A DNA stretch of 64,000 nt, taken from the NCBI RefSeq assembly GCF_024707485.1, contig NZ_CP102602.1:2006865-2070864 (forward strand). Reading direction: 5' to 3'. The translations under genes were made by a program, and so were the position numbers. Under the pieces are notes generated by a model. It did not search any database, had not been told where the DNA came from, and saw nothing but the letters and a program-made list of their open reading frames with translations. Shown here one piece after another: positions 33,774 through 42,013 of the stretch (positions are counted from its first letter, which is position 1; every line of letters starts with the position of its first letter). The stretch comes from Thermococcus thermotolerans (GTDB lineage Archaea; Methanobacteriota_B; Thermococci; Thermococcales; Thermococcaceae).

Positions 33774-34622
33774 TTATTCCCATGAATTTATATCGTTAAG
33801 CTTCTCGACCGCAACGCCCATCGCCAGCTCGTTGACCTTTTCCATGGAGAATGAGAAGCTTCTGTGCTTCAGAAAGAGCGCGGTGAACGCGTTCGCTCTC
33901 TTCAGCGCCTGAATGAAGGGACAGCGGGTGTAGAAGTATGAAAAACTGGCGAGAAAGACATCTCCCGCCCCGGTTGATTCCTTAACTTCTACCTTAACGG
34001 GCCGGTATGCATACCTGCTACCTCTGAAATATGCAAAGCCTGTCTCGGGGCCGTTGGAAGCCAGGAAAACTTCCACCTCCCCGGGTCTTAGGTTCTTCAG
34101 ATAATCCATCTCTGAGATATCCGCATGGACGGCCTTCAGCCCGCCGAGAAATGACACGTCTGTCCTCTGAAGCATTACATCGCCTGGCACTGGGGCCCGT
34201 ATAAACCCCTGGACGTCTGCGGCTAGAAACGCTGTCTTTTTCTTCAACTTCTCGACAAGCTCCAGGGGGATTTCGTTCGCGACTGGGTTCATCAGAACCA
34301 TGTCGTACCTTTTTGAGGGTGCTTTGGATATGGGTGTGGCCTTTGAGAGAAGTCTCAGCCTCCTCCGGTTGGCATCGAGGTAGCGGAGCTCGTAGGCGGT
34401 GCTCTTCTCGGAGGGTATTATCCTGAGCTTTATCCTTAGGGCCCTCAACTCATCGAGCCATTCGTCCGGGAAGTCTTCACCGACGCTCGTCAGCACCTCA
34501 ACGTCGCAGAAATTCGAGAGGGTTATTGCCGAGTAGTACGCTCCCCCGCCTATCCGGGTCTCGGATTTTGAGCCCTCCACAATCGTGTCGATGACAAGGT
34601 GTCCGACCAGAAGGCACTTCAT
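33774..34622 (-). CDS. PfkB-family kinase, probable myo-inositol 3-kinase
   Basis: 282-residue ribokinase-fold enzyme with GGGAYYSAITLS near the N-terminus and the anion hole/catalytic base STGAGDVFLASF near residue 215. The immediate neighbours (gar1, tfb, phosphoesterase, histone, RuBisCO) are those of T. kodakarensis TK2285, shown to phosphorylate myo-inositol, so that function is the best guess. It would feed free inositol into inositol phosphate pools, linking it to the DIP enzymes at 18839 and 24784. The start follows AACCAGCC with a weak ribosome site, so a near-leaderless transcript is likely. Specificity is inferred from synteny, not from the active site. Confidence 0.8.
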   Translation of the reverse strand: MKCLLVGHLVIDTIVEGSKSETRIGGGAYYSAITLSNFCDVEVLTSVGEDFPDEWLDELRALRIKLRIIPSEKSTAYELRYLDANRRRLRLLSKATPISKAPSKRYDMVLMNPVANEIPLELVEKLKKKTAFLAADVQGFIRAPVPGDVMLQRTDVSFLGGLKAVHADISEMDYLKNLRPGEVEVFLASNGPETGFAYFRGSRYAYRPVKVEVKESTGAGDVFLASFSYFYTRCPFIQALKRANAFTALFLKHRSFSFSMEKVNELAMGVAVEKLNDINSWE

Positions 34623-34745
34623 TTTAACCAGCCTAATTCCTTGTTCTAAGAGCTACTTAAATAAAAACCTTTTGGAAATTTTGCGAAAAGTTTATAAAGT
34701 CAAAATCGAAAAGCTTAAAAGGATATGTCCTTTTGGGGTGGGGCT

Positions 34746-35057
34746 ATGAGGCGCCTGGGCAAAGTTTCTCACTACGCAAAGCAGGGGTTCCTTATTCTGC
34801 GCACTGACTGGGTTCCTTCGCTCAACGACCCGGTGGTTGACAAAAAGCTCACCGTGGTTGGGGTAGTGAAGGACGTCTTCGGGCCCGTCAAGAGGCCGTA
34901 CGTTGCGGTCAAGCCCCGGGTAAAAAATCCTGAGGGTTACATTGGGGCTCTGCTCTACGTCGATACAAAACGCAGGAAGTCAAAGCCGGGAAAGGCCGGT
35001 AGAAAACGCACCAAGGGCGGAAAGGCTAGACGCCCTGCCCCCAGAAAGAGGGGGTGA
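34746..35057 (+). CDS. gar1: H/ACA ribonucleoprotein subunit Gar1
   Basis: 103-residue Gar1, the beta-barrel subunit of archaeal H/ACA RNPs that helps Cbf5 release rRNA after pseudouridylation. Core: RLGKVSHYAKQGFLILRTD, TVVGVVKDVFGPVKRPYVAVK, then a basic Gly/Arg/Lys tail (RKSKPGKAGRKRTKGGKARR). ATG 34746 (MRRLGKV) is favoured by GGGGTGGGGCT; GTG/TTG starts further up are inside the TATA region (AAGCTTAAAAGGA, about 34711-34723). Six bp separate it from tfb. Confidence 0.93.
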   Translation: MRRLGKVSHYAKQGFLILRTDWVPSLNDPVVDKKLTVVGVVKDVFGPVKRPYVAVKPRVKNPEGYIGALLYVDTKRRKSKPGKAGRKRTKGGKARRPAPRKRG

Positions 35058-35063
35058 GAGCTT

Positions 35064-35975
35064 TTGGCTGATAAGAATATCTGTCCGATATGTGGCTCCG
35101 ATAAGCTGTTTTATGACCCGCGGAGGGGAGAGATTGTCTGTTCTGTCTGCGGTTACGTCGTTCAGCAGAACGTCATCGATGAGGGTCCCGAGTGGCGCGC
35201 ATTCGATCCCGACCAGAGGGCAAAGCGCGCCAGAACTGGTGCACCCATGACGTTGATGATCCACGATAAGGGCCTCTCCACGGACATAGACTGGCGCGAT
35301 AGGGATATACACGGCAACCAGATAACCGGAATGTACAGGACGAAGATGCGTCGCTTGCGGATGTGGCAGCGCAGGATGAGAATAAACGACGCCGCCGAGC
35401 GTAACCTGGCCTTCGCCCTCAGCGAGCTGGACAGGATGGCCGCCCAGATGATGCTACCGAGGCGAGTCAAGGAAGTTGCCGCATCGCTCTACCGGAAGGC
35501 GGTCATGAAGAAGCTCATCCGTGGAAGGTCCATAGAGGGCATGGTTTCCGCCGCTCTGTACGCCGCCTGCAGGATGGAGGGCATCCCAAGAACCCTCGAC
35601 GAGATTGCAGCGGTTTCGAAGGTCACAAAGAAGGAGATAGGCAGGAGCTACCGATTCCTTGCGAGGGGACTCGGTCTTAACCTCAGGCCGACCAGCCCGA
35701 TAGAGTACGTTGACAGGTTTGGAGATGCACTCGGCGTCAGCCAGAGGACGAAGAAGCGCGCCAAGGAGATACTTCAGGAGGCCATCAAGAGGGGCATCAC
35801 GAGCGGAAAGGGCCCGACGGGACTGGCGGCCGCTGCGCTGTACGTCGCCTCACTCTTGGAGGGTGAGAAGAAGACCCAACGCGAGGTGGCGGAGGTAGCG
35901 CACGTAACCGAGGTCACGGTGAGGAACAGGTATAAGGAACTCGTCGAGAAGCTCGGCATAAACGTTCCAATATGA
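35064..35975 (+). CDS. tfb: Transcription initiation factor B (TFB)
   Basis: 303-residue TFIIB homologue: zinc ribbon [24 protein letters not shown] (cysteines near residues 7, 10, 26, 29), B-reader/B-finger region with EWRAFDPDQ, then two cyclin repeats ([22 protein letters not shown] and [20 protein letters not shown] as marks) and a recognition helix [11 protein letters not shown] that reads the BRE. By synteny it matches TFB2 of T. kodakarensis. It starts with TTG at 35064 after GGGGGTGAGAGCTT. It is cotranscribed with gar1; the phosphoesterase follows 3 bp later. Confidence 0.95.
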   Translation: MADKNICPICGSDKLFYDPRRGEIVCSVCGYVVQQNVIDEGPEWRAFDPDQRAKRARTGAPMTLMIHDKGLSTDIDWRDRDIHGNQITGMYRTKMRRLRMWQRRMRINDAAERNLAFALSELDRMAAQMMLPRRVKEVAASLYRKAVMKKLIRGRSIEGMVSAALYAACRMEGIPRTLDEIAAVSKVTKKEIGRSYRFLARGLGLNLRPTSPIEYVDRFGDALGVSQRTKKRAKEILQEAIKRGITSGKGPTGLAAAALYVASLLEGEKKTQREVAEVAHVTEVTVRNRYKELVEKLGINVPI

Positions 35976-35978
35976 GGG

Positions 35979-36479
35979 ATGCCCTTGCTGATAGCGGTAA
36001 CTGGCGATACACATTACGGCGACAAGACAAAGAACCTCCCTTCCCTTCTTTTTGAGCACCTTGAGGATAAAAAGCCCGATTTGATACTCCACACGGGGGA
36101 CGTTACTTCCCACGAACTCCTGGAGGGGCTTGAGGATTTTGCGCCGGTCGTGGCCGTTAGGGGAAACGCCGACCATCTAAGTCTTCCAGAGGAGCAGGTC
36201 GTCGATGTGGAAGACGTGAGAATTGGCATTCTCCACGGACACCAGTTTTTCTCGCTCAACGCTCAGTTTTTGACGCTCAAGGCGCTGGACATGGGCGTGA
36301 ACGTTCTGGTATTTGGTCACACGCACCGTTTCTATCACGATACTTACTCGATTCACGGTGAAAGGGTGATTCTGCTCAATCCCGGCTCGCCCACGTTTCC
36401 AAGAATGGACTCTCCAGGTTTTGCGTTTCTGGAGGTTGACGGCGGGAGCGTTAGGGTGAGGAGAATACGTTTCTGGTGA
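35979..36479 (+). CDS. YfcE/MJ0936-type metallophosphoesterase
   Basis: 166-residue calcineurin-like phosphoesterase with the five metal blocks: TGDTHYG (D-x-H), HTGDVTS (G-D-x), VRGNADH (G-N-x-D/H), LHGHQF and FGHTHR. These bind two metal ions, usually Mn2+ or Ni2+. MJ0936-like enzymes cleave phosphodiesters in vitro; the cell substrate is unknown. ATG 35979 is 3 bp after the tfb stop, and the only ribosome site is the weak GAGGG over the stop, so it probably depends on coupling to tfb. Confidence 0.88.
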   Translation: MPLLIAVTGDTHYGDKTKNLPSLLFEHLEDKKPDLILHTGDVTSHELLEGLEDFAPVVAVRGNADHLSLPEEQVVDVEDVRIGILHGHQFFSLNAQFLTLKALDMGVNVLVFGHTHRFYHDTYSIHGERVILLNPGSPTFPRMDSPGFAFLEVDGGSVRVRRIRFW

Positions 36480-36527
36480 AAGGCCTAAACTCAGAGAAAA
36501 GCGGAAAATGATGGAAAAGAAAGGCCA

Positions 36528-36731
36528 TCAGCTCTTGATGGCGAGCTTGATGTCCTCGGCCTTGACGGTCTTCCTGCCGGCGTGGTGGGCGAGGTCGACG
36601 GCCTTCTTGGCGATCTCAAGGGCCTTCTCCTCAAGGTGCTCGGCCAGGAGCTTGGCGGCGTCCTCGCTGACGCGGGCGGCGCCGGCCTTCCTTATCAACC
36701 TGTCAACCGGGGCAATCGGCAACTCAGCCAT
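36528..36731 (-). CDS. Archaeal histone
   Basis: 67-residue histone-fold protein of the HMf/Hpk type: [55 protein letters not shown]. The DNA-contact residues RKTVKAED in loop 2 and R in DRLIRKAG are present. It has no tail. It forms homo- or heterodimers that stack on DNA into hypernucleosomes. The TATA box is minus GGTTTATATAGACC (about 36789-36802); RBS is GGAGGTTGGG. Position next to RuBisCO matches histone B (TK2289) of T. kodakarensis. Confidence 0.96.
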   Translation of the reverse strand: MAELPIAPVDRLIRKAGAARVSEDAAKLLAEHLEEKALEIAKKAVDLAHHAGRKTVKAEDIKLAIKS

Positions 36732-37123
36732 TTTCCCAACCTCCTAAACGTTGTTTTGCAGGTATCTGCGTTCTATTCTAAGAACAAAGGTCTATATAAA
36801 CCTTTCGGAAACCGGGCCCTCTGGGGGCAATAATCGGCCATTTTCGGGTGAGTTGTTGAGAAATTTGGCATCCTTAGGCTGTTAACTTATAAACAGCCTA
36901 ATGCTAGCCCGAGGGCAAAGTTTTGAAAAAGGCTATTTGCTCCTGAAATTGAGTTTATCGGCTGGACACGGCTTTAATTTTTAAAAGGAGGGCAGGAGTT
37001 TGGAGCGCTGGCGCGGGAAAAGCGTCTCCAATCACCACATAGAGCCATGGATGTATCAATTATGTACCGTAGCCTTTTTATAGGGATTGGTGCGATACTA
37101 AAATTTACCAAGGAGGTGAAAGC
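36732..37123. other. 392-bp intergenic region with a 10-bp perfect inverted repeat
   Basis: No credible ORF. The left part is the histone promoter. At 36874-36901 TTAGGCTGTT-N8-AACAGCCTAA is a perfect inverted repeat with a loop AACTTATA; it could terminate an RNA or be a protein site. A/T-rich CTTTAATTTTTAAAAGG lies near 36970-36986. The RuBisCO promoter is CTTTTTATAGG at 37074-37084 with a strong ribosome site AGGAGGTGA at 37111-37119. The stretch 36902-36970 shows nothing I can name. Confidence 0.6.
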
Positions 37124-38458
37124 ATGAGTGAAAGGTTCGACAAGATATATGACTACTACGTGGACAAAGGCTATGAGCCCAACAGGAAGAGAGACATCAT
37201 AGCCGTTTTCCGCATAACCCCCGCGGAGGGGTATTCCATAGAGGCAGTAGCTGGCGGGGTTGCCGCCGAGAGCTCGACAGGAACTTGGACGACTCTCTAC
37301 AACTGGTACGAGGAGGAGCGCTGGGCAGACCTTTCGGCCAAGGCCTTCGAGTTCCACGACATGGGTGACGGCAGCTGGATAGTGAAGATAGCCTACCCGT
37401 TCCACGCATTTGAAGAGGCTAACCTCCCCGGACTTCTGGCCAGCATAGCCGGAAACGTCTTTGGTATGAGGCGCGCCAAGGCACTCCGCCTTGAAGATAT
37501 GTATTTCCCTGAGAAGCTCATCCGCGAGTTCGATGGACCTGCCTTTGGTATTGAAGGCGTTAGAAAGATGCTCGACATTAAGGACAGGCCGCTCTACGGT
37601 GTCGTTCCAAAGCCGAAGGTAGGATATTCCCCGGAGGAGTTCGAGAAGCTCGCGACGGAGCTCCTCATGAACGGTGCTGACTACATGAAGGACGATGAGA
37701 ACCTCACCAGCCCGTGGTACAACCGCTTCGAGGAGAGGGCTGAGATAATTGCAAAGATTATCGAAAAAGTCGAGAACGAGACCGGCGAGAAGAAGACCTG
37801 GTTCGCCAACATAACCGCCAACCTGCCCGAGATGGAGGAGAGGCTTGAAATTCTGGCCGACCTTGGGCTGAAGCACGCGATGGTCGATGTTGTTATCACC
37901 GGCTGGGGTGCTCTCCAGTACATCCGCGACCTCGCGGCAGACTACGGCTTGGCCATACACGGCCACAGGGCTATGCATGCGACATTCACCAGAAACCCAT
38001 ACCACGGTATCTCAATGTTCGTTCTGGCCAAGCTCTACAGGCTCATAGGCATTGACCAGCTCCACGTCGGAACGGCCGGAGCCGGCAAGCTCGAAGGAGG
38101 AAAGTGGGACGTTATTCAGAACGCAAGAATATTCAGAGAAAAGCACTACAAGCCCGAGGAGAACGACGTCTTCCACCTTGAGCAGAAGTTCTATGGCATA
38201 AAACCAGGTTTCCCAACCAGCTCCGGTGGACTCCACCCAGGCAATCTGCCGATTGTCTTCGACGCCCTCGGAACCGACATAGTTATCCAGCTCGGCGGTG
38301 GAACCCTTGGACATCCGGACGGCCCGGCTGCCGGAGCGAGAGCCATCAGGCAGGCAATCGATGCCTACATGCAGGGCATCCCGCTCGACGAGTACGCCAA
38401 GACCCACAAGGAGCTCGCGAGGGCCCTCGAAAAGTGGGGCCACATCACCCCTGTCTGA
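37124..38458 (+). CDS. rbcL: Form III ribulose-bisphosphate carboxylase
   Basis: 444-residue form III RuBisCO, which in Thermococcales runs in the AMP/nucleoside pathway: it carboxylates ribulose 1,5-bisphosphate made from AMP, giving two 3-phosphoglycerate. The carbamylated lysine and Mg2+ ligands are K189-D-D191-E192 in GADYMKDDENL; loop 6 is GTAGAGKLEGG; the phosphate loop is LGGGTLGHPDGPAAGA. GHRAMHATFTR is also canonical. All catalytic residues look intact. Transcribed alone from TATA CTTTTTATAGG, with the strongest Shine-Dalgarno sequence seen in the window, which suggests high expression. Confidence 0.97.
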   Translation: MSERFDKIYDYYVDKGYEPNRKRDIIAVFRITPAEGYSIEAVAGGVAAESSTGTWTTLYNWYEEERWADLSAKAFEFHDMGDGSWIVKIAYPFHAFEEANLPGLLASIAGNVFGMRRAKALRLEDMYFPEKLIREFDGPAFGIEGVRKMLDIKDRPLYGVVPKPKVGYSPEEFEKLATELLMNGADYMKDDENLTSPWYNRFEERAEIIAKIIEKVENETGEKKTWFANITANLPEMEERLEILADLGLKHAMVDVVITGWGALQYIRDLAADYGLAIHGHRAMHATFTRNPYHGISMFVLAKLYRLIGIDQLHVGTAGAGKLEGGKWDVIQNARIFREKHYKPEENDVFHLEQKFYGIKPGFPTSSGGLHPGNLPIVFDALGTDIVIQLGGGTLGHPDGPAAGARAIRQAIDAYMQGIPLDEYAKTHKELARALEKWGHITPV

Positions 38459-38556
38459 CCGGTCTGACGGCTTTTTTCTCCCATTTTTGTCTCCCGTTCA
38501 ACTTTTTGGCCGGAGAAGATTTAATGGCCCAAAGCATTCTTTTCTTGGTGGGAATC

Positions 38557-39147
38557 ATGGTTCACCCGGGAGGATTTCTGGAGGTAATCACCGGACCTAT
38601 GTTTGCTGGAAAAACGACCGAGCTGATAAAGCGCATCGAGAGGCAGATGTTCGCGAAAAGAAAGGCGGCGCTCTTCAAGCCTGCCATCGACAACAGATAC
38701 TCCGAGGACGAGGTGGTTGCACACAACGGTCTGCGCTACGAGGCCTTCGTCATTCCGACCGATGAGGAAGGGGTTGACAGGATTGTGGAAATAACGAAAA
38801 GGGAAGGCTACGAGGTCATAGGCATCGACGAGGTCCAGTTCTTCCCGATGTCCGTCGTGGAAGCTCTTGAGAGGCTTGCCGATGAGGGGGTCTACGTCAT
38901 CGCCAGTGGGCTCAATCTGGACTTCAAGGGGGACCCCTTCCCGGTTACGAGGGAGCTCCTTGTGAGGGCGGATAACATAGTTTACCTCACAGCCGTCTGC
39001 ACGGTCTGCGGGAGGCCTGCAACCAGGAGCCAGCGCCTCATAGACGGGAAGCCCGCTCCCAGAGATTCACCCGTCATCCTCGTCGGCGGAAGCGAGAGCT
39101 ATGAGGCCAGATGCAGGGAGCACCATGAGGTTCCTAGCTCTGAATGA
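38557..39147 (+). CDS. tdk: Thymidine kinase, type II
   Basis: 196-residue TK1-type kinase for salvage of thymidine to dTMP: Walker A GPMFAGKTTELI (near residue 13-24), DEVQFF, the lasso region with GLNLDFKGDPFP, and a zinc site from CTVCG and CREHH. These are complete. ATG 38557 (MVHPGGFLEVITG) is chosen because GGTGGG lies 4 nt upstream and TATA-like GAAGATTTAATGG sits about 40 bp upstream; the longer frame from 38434 runs through RuBisCO's end. It overlaps the convergent threonine synthase gene by 14 nt. Confidence 0.94.
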   Translation: MVHPGGFLEVITGPMFAGKTTELIKRIERQMFAKRKAALFKPAIDNRYSEDEVVAHNGLRYEAFVIPTDEEGVDRIVEITKREGYEVIGIDEVQFFPMSVVEALERLADEGVYVIASGLNLDFKGDPFPVTRELLVRADNIVYLTAVCTVCGRPATRSQRLIDGKPAPRDSPVILVGGSESYEARCREHHEVPSSE

Positions 39148-40303
39148 CCCTGCTCCACGTGTTGATGTCCTTAAGGCCGTGGCCGGTTGCCACAACGACG
39201 ACGCTGTCCCCGCTCTCTATTATACCCTCCTCCCTCATCTTCCTCGCGAGCGCCAGCGATGTGGCGGACGAGGGCTCGACGAAGAGCCCCTCCCTCCCGA
39301 GGAGCATGCCCGCTTCGGCGGCTTCCTCGTTTGTAACGGTGCCGAGATGGCCGTTGCTTTCCCGGATTGCCCTGAGGACGTTCTCTCCATCCACCGGTGC
39401 CTTGACGGCTATGGCACTCGCTATAGTGGGCACCTTTTTGGTGACCCTTTCTATGGGTTTTCCGGTCTCCCACGCTCTAACTATTGCGTCGTAGCCCTCT
39501 ATCTGGACTCCCGCTATTCTGGGAAGCTCATCTATCAAGCCCACCCTCTGGAACTCTTTGAGCCCCTTCCATATGGCCCTCAGGTGGGTGCCGGCACCTA
39601 TCGGCACGATTATCCAGTCCGGGACCTTAAAGTGGAGCTGGTCAATGATTTCAAACCCCGTTGTCTTCTGTCCCTCAACCCTGAAGTGGTAGTTCCCGGT
39701 TAGATAGTAGCCCTCCTCCGTGGCCCTCCTCTCTGCCTCGGCCAGCGCTTCATCGTAGGTCTTCCCGAAAACCTCCACCGTGGCCCCGTACATCCTGGCC
39801 TGAAGGAGCTTGCCCTCCGGCGTACCCTCGGGAACCACTATCGTTACCTCAAGCCCAGCCTTTGCACCGTATGCGCTTATAGAGGCCGCCATGTTGCCCG
39901 TCGATGCCACTATGACCCTTCTGGCGTGAAACTCAAGGGCCTTTGTTATTTCAACGCTCGAACCCCTGTCCTTGAAGGCCCCCGTCGGGTTTTCGCCCTC
40001 GTTCTTGATGTACAGCCTGGAAATTCCGAGCTTCTCTTCGAGCCGTTTCACGCGGTACAGTCTGGTGCCGCCCTCGTTCAGGGTGACCACCTTTCTCAGA
40101 TTTGAGACCGGAAGAAACATCCAGTACTTCCACATGTGGGGGTGCTCCCTGAACCAGGGGTCGTTATCCTGGATAACCTCGGCTATGTCCTCGTAGTGAT
40201 ACCGAACGTCCAAAGGGGAACCACATTTTCTGCACTTGTAAACGCCACACGCGGGGGAGTACTCCTCTCCACATTTCGTGCAGACCATCTTCGCCGCGAA
40301 CAT
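39134..40303 (-). CDS. thrC: Threonine synthase
   Basis: 389-residue PLP enzyme that converts O-phosphohomoserine to threonine. The N-terminus carries a zinc ribbon (CTKCGEEY...CRKCG, about residues 8-30). The Schiff-base lysine is in NPTGAFKDRGSS, the phosphate loop is ASTGNMAASISAYGAKAG, and SSATSLA near the C-terminus completes the fold-type II signature. Some archaeal members also act on other phospho-amino acids, so homology leaves minor doubt. ATG 40303 has GGTGA 5 nt before it; upstream in-frame starts have none. The phr promoter lies on the other side of the divergent gap. Confidence 0.92.
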   Translation of the reverse strand: MFAAKMVCTKCGEEYSPACGVYKCRKCGSPLDVRYHYEDIAEVIQDNDPWFREHPHMWKYWMFLPVSNLRKVVTLNEGGTRLYRVKRLEEKLGISRLYIKNEGENPTGAFKDRGSSVEITKALEFHARRVIVASTGNMAASISAYGAKAGLEVTIVVPEGTPEGKLLQARMYGATVEVFGKTYDEALAEAERRATEEGYYLTGNYHFRVEGQKTTGFEIIDQLHFKVPDWIIVPIGAGTHLRAIWKGLKEFQRVGLIDELPRIAGVQIEGYDAIVRAWETGKPIERVTKKVPTIASAIAVKAPVDGENVLRAIRESNGHLGTVTNEEAAEAGMLLGREGLFVEPSSATSLALARKMREEGIIESGDSVVVVATGHGLKDINTWSRVIQS

Positions 40304-40408
40304 ACATATCACCGGTACTTGTTTCAACGACGCCTTTTAAACCTGAAGCCGACCGAAAAGCTTAAAGTAATCTTTTCTTACATCAAGTTAGGGAAAGGGG
40401 GTGAGAGC

Positions 40409-41005
40409 ATGGAGTCAAATAAGAACATGGGGAGGCTCCTTGACATACTCGGAAACGAGACCCGAAGGCGCATACTTATCCTGCTCACCAAGAGGCCTTA
40501 CTTCGTGAGCGAGCTCAGTCAGGAGCTTGGAGTGGGCCAGAAGGCAGTACTTGAGCACCTCAGGATACTTGAGAGCGCCGGCCTCATCGAGGGCAGGACT
40601 GAAAAGATACCGCGCGGCAGGCCGAGGAAGTACTACACCATAAAGCGCGGCTTCCGCCTTGAGGTCCTGCTCACGCCCTACGCATTCGGCACGGAGATGT
40701 ACGAGCCGAAGGCTCCAAGACAGACCAAGGAGTATGCCCAGGCCAGGGCGCTCATAAAGTCCACCGAACCGGCGGAGGCGAAGATAGACGAGCTCCTCAC
40801 CTTCCTGACGGAGATACAGGACAGGATAGAGGAAATCATCAGAACGAAGCAGGAGCTTGAGGAGGTTCGTCTCCTCACGGAGACGTACATCGAAAACCTG
40901 TTCCGCCGCATCGCCCAGGAGAACGAGAGGGAATTCGAGAGGCTTGTTAAGGAGTTCAGAACAAGACTCCCGAAGAAAATACTCGAAGACTTGGAAGACT
41001 TTTAG
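40409..41005 (+). CDS. phr: Heat-shock transcription repressor Phr
   Basis: 198-residue ArsR-type winged helix protein that closely matches Pyrococcus furiosus Phr along its length: LLDILGNETRRRILILLTKRPYFVSELSQELGVGQKAVLEHLRIL, then RGRPRKYYTIKRG, and a helical dimerisation tail (KIDELLTFLTEIQDRIEEIIRTKQELEEVRLLTETYIENLF in parts). Phr represses its own gene, hsp20, an AAA ATPase and myo-inositol phosphate synthase at normal temperature. The TATA region is AAGCTTAAAGTAATC near 40359-40373, and GGGGGTGAGAGC precedes the ATG. It is therefore the likely regulator of ino1 at 18839. The operator was not recognised with confidence. Confidence 0.92.
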   Translation: MESNKNMGRLLDILGNETRRRILILLTKRPYFVSELSQELGVGQKAVLEHLRILESAGLIEGRTEKIPRGRPRKYYTIKRGFRLEVLLTPYAFGTEMYEPKAPRQTKEYAQARALIKSTEPAEAKIDELLTFLTEIQDRIEEIIRTKQELEEVRLLTETYIENLFRRIAQENEREFERLVKEFRTRLPKKILEDLEDF

Positions 41006-41042
41006 GAAGCGACTTGAAGGGAATAAATCCTAGAAAAGGGAC

Positions 41043-41246
41043 TCAGAGCATCTTGCCCTCTTCCTTCATCCTCACGAGCCGGGTTATGTAGCCCGCTATC
41101 CTGTTCCTGATGGTCTTGCTGGTGACGTTGGTGAGCTCTTCAACCTTCTTCTTGTTGTGCTCGAAGTCCCTGGCGAACTCGTTCGGGTAGCGGTCGAACA
41201 GCTCGCGGGCAACCCTCTTGATGAACGTCTGCTTGATGTTTCCCAT
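41043..41246 (-). CDS. rps17e: Ribosomal protein S17e
   Basis: 67-residue small-subunit protein of archaea and eukaryotes, with the conserved body [55 protein letters not shown]. It binds 16S rRNA on the 30S head. Two ATG codons at 41249 and 41246 are both possible; 41246 begins with the family MGNIKQ and sits 7 nt after the GGGGGG ribosome site. The minus TATA CTTTTAAAAGG (about 41300-41310) gives it its own promoter, separate from the small ORF upstream. Confidence 0.94.
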   Translation of the reverse strand: MGNIKQTFIKRVARELFDRYPNEFARDFEHNKKKVEELTNVTSKTIRNRIAGYITRLVRMKEEGKML

Positions 41247-41344
41247 CATCAATCCCCCCGTTAGCTTGACTCTGACAGCCGTAACTCACATCATAAGAGG
41301 CCTTTTAAAAGTTTTCCCAGAACCGGCAAAAATAAAGCGGTTCT

Positions 41345-41491
41345 TCACTCCTTCATGAGCTTCCTGCGGCGGAGTTCGAGCACGTCAACGCTGGTTTTTC
41401 TGGGATAGACTTTCCCAAGGGAGTTCACCCTTACGATGGCAAACCCAGCGTTGATCCTCAGGAGACCCTTGACGGCGCGCCTCAGGTTCAT
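41345..41491 (-). CDS. Small basic 48-residue protein, unrecognised
   Basis: ORF beginning MNLRRAVKGLLRINAGFAIV and ending RRRKLMKE, 48 residues, about 25% Arg/Lys, with one short hydrophobic stretch (AGFAIVRVN). It starts at ATG 41491 with GGTGATAGG immediately upstream and a minus TATA-like CTTTTTAAGTG at about 41525-41535, which gives it a full set of expression signals. It lies between S17e and the DUF371 gene. Composition suggests RNA binding or a ribosome-associated role (inference). I know no family; a chance ORF is possible but unlikely given the signals. Confidence 0.65.
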   Translation of the reverse strand: MNLRRAVKGLLRINAGFAIVRVNSLGKVYPRKTSVDVLELRRRKLMKE

Positions 41492-41584
41492 CCTATCACC
41501 CTGTGTGGTATTTCTCCGCTACACTTAAAAAGTTTTTCACTCGTTTGACCGGAGATTTATAAACCCCCGCTCGAAGCTGGAACC

Positions 41585-42001
41585 ATGCTGAGGGAGGTAA
41601 TCCGCTGCAGGGGTCACGAGAACGTCAGGGCAACGCATAAATCCACCCTTGAGTTCACGAAGGAGGATTACCTAACCCCCCGCGGTGACTGCATACTCTG
41701 CATCGAGGCAGACAAGGGGTTAAACGACCTTAGCGATGAGTTCAAGGCCGCTCTAAAGGCCGGAAGGAAGCTCCTAATACGAATAAAGGTTGGGGATCTG
41801 GTTGATGAGGTTCTCGCAGAGGGAAGTCCTGAGCTGATACTCGACCATCCCCATTCGATGGTCGTCAGGAAAAGTGAATACATCGACGCCAGAACCCTTG
41901 CAATAAGGGCCAACAAGGCGGCTAAGGATATAGATAGGAGAATAGTGGAGCTCCTGAAGAACCCCAAAACGGAGGCGGAGATCGAGCTTACCATTGAGTA
42001 G
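41585..42001 (+). CDS. DUF371 family protein
   Basis: 138-residue archaeal DUF371 protein. The start MLREVIRCRGHENVRATHKSTLEFTKEDYLTPRGDCILCI is the family hallmark (RGHENVRATHKST and a Cys pair). The function is unknown; the conserved His, Arg and Thr suggest a binding site for nucleotide or phosphate (inference). The TATA box GATTTATAAACC (41554-41565) is only 20-30 bp before the ATG and there is no ribosome site, so the mRNA is probably leaderless. It converges on the DUF835 gene with a 12-bp gap. Confidence 0.87.
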   Translation: MLREVIRCRGHENVRATHKSTLEFTKEDYLTPRGDCILCIEADKGLNDLSDEFKAALKAGRKLLIRIKVGDLVDEVLAEGSPELILDHPHSMVVRKSEYIDARTLAIRANKAAKDIDRRIVELLKNPKTEAEIELTIE

Positions 42002-42013
42002 GGGCCGTTGTAG

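Noticed and set aside
40136..40408. Extension of phr to 40136
   Set aside because: The added residues are antisense to threonine synthase; the Phr family begins at the ATG after GGGGGTGAGAGC.
40330..40408. Assigning a Phr operator in the phr promoter and comparing it with the 18839 promoter
   Set aside because: I found no sequence shared convincingly by the two promoters and do not recall the exact consensus well enough to call a site.
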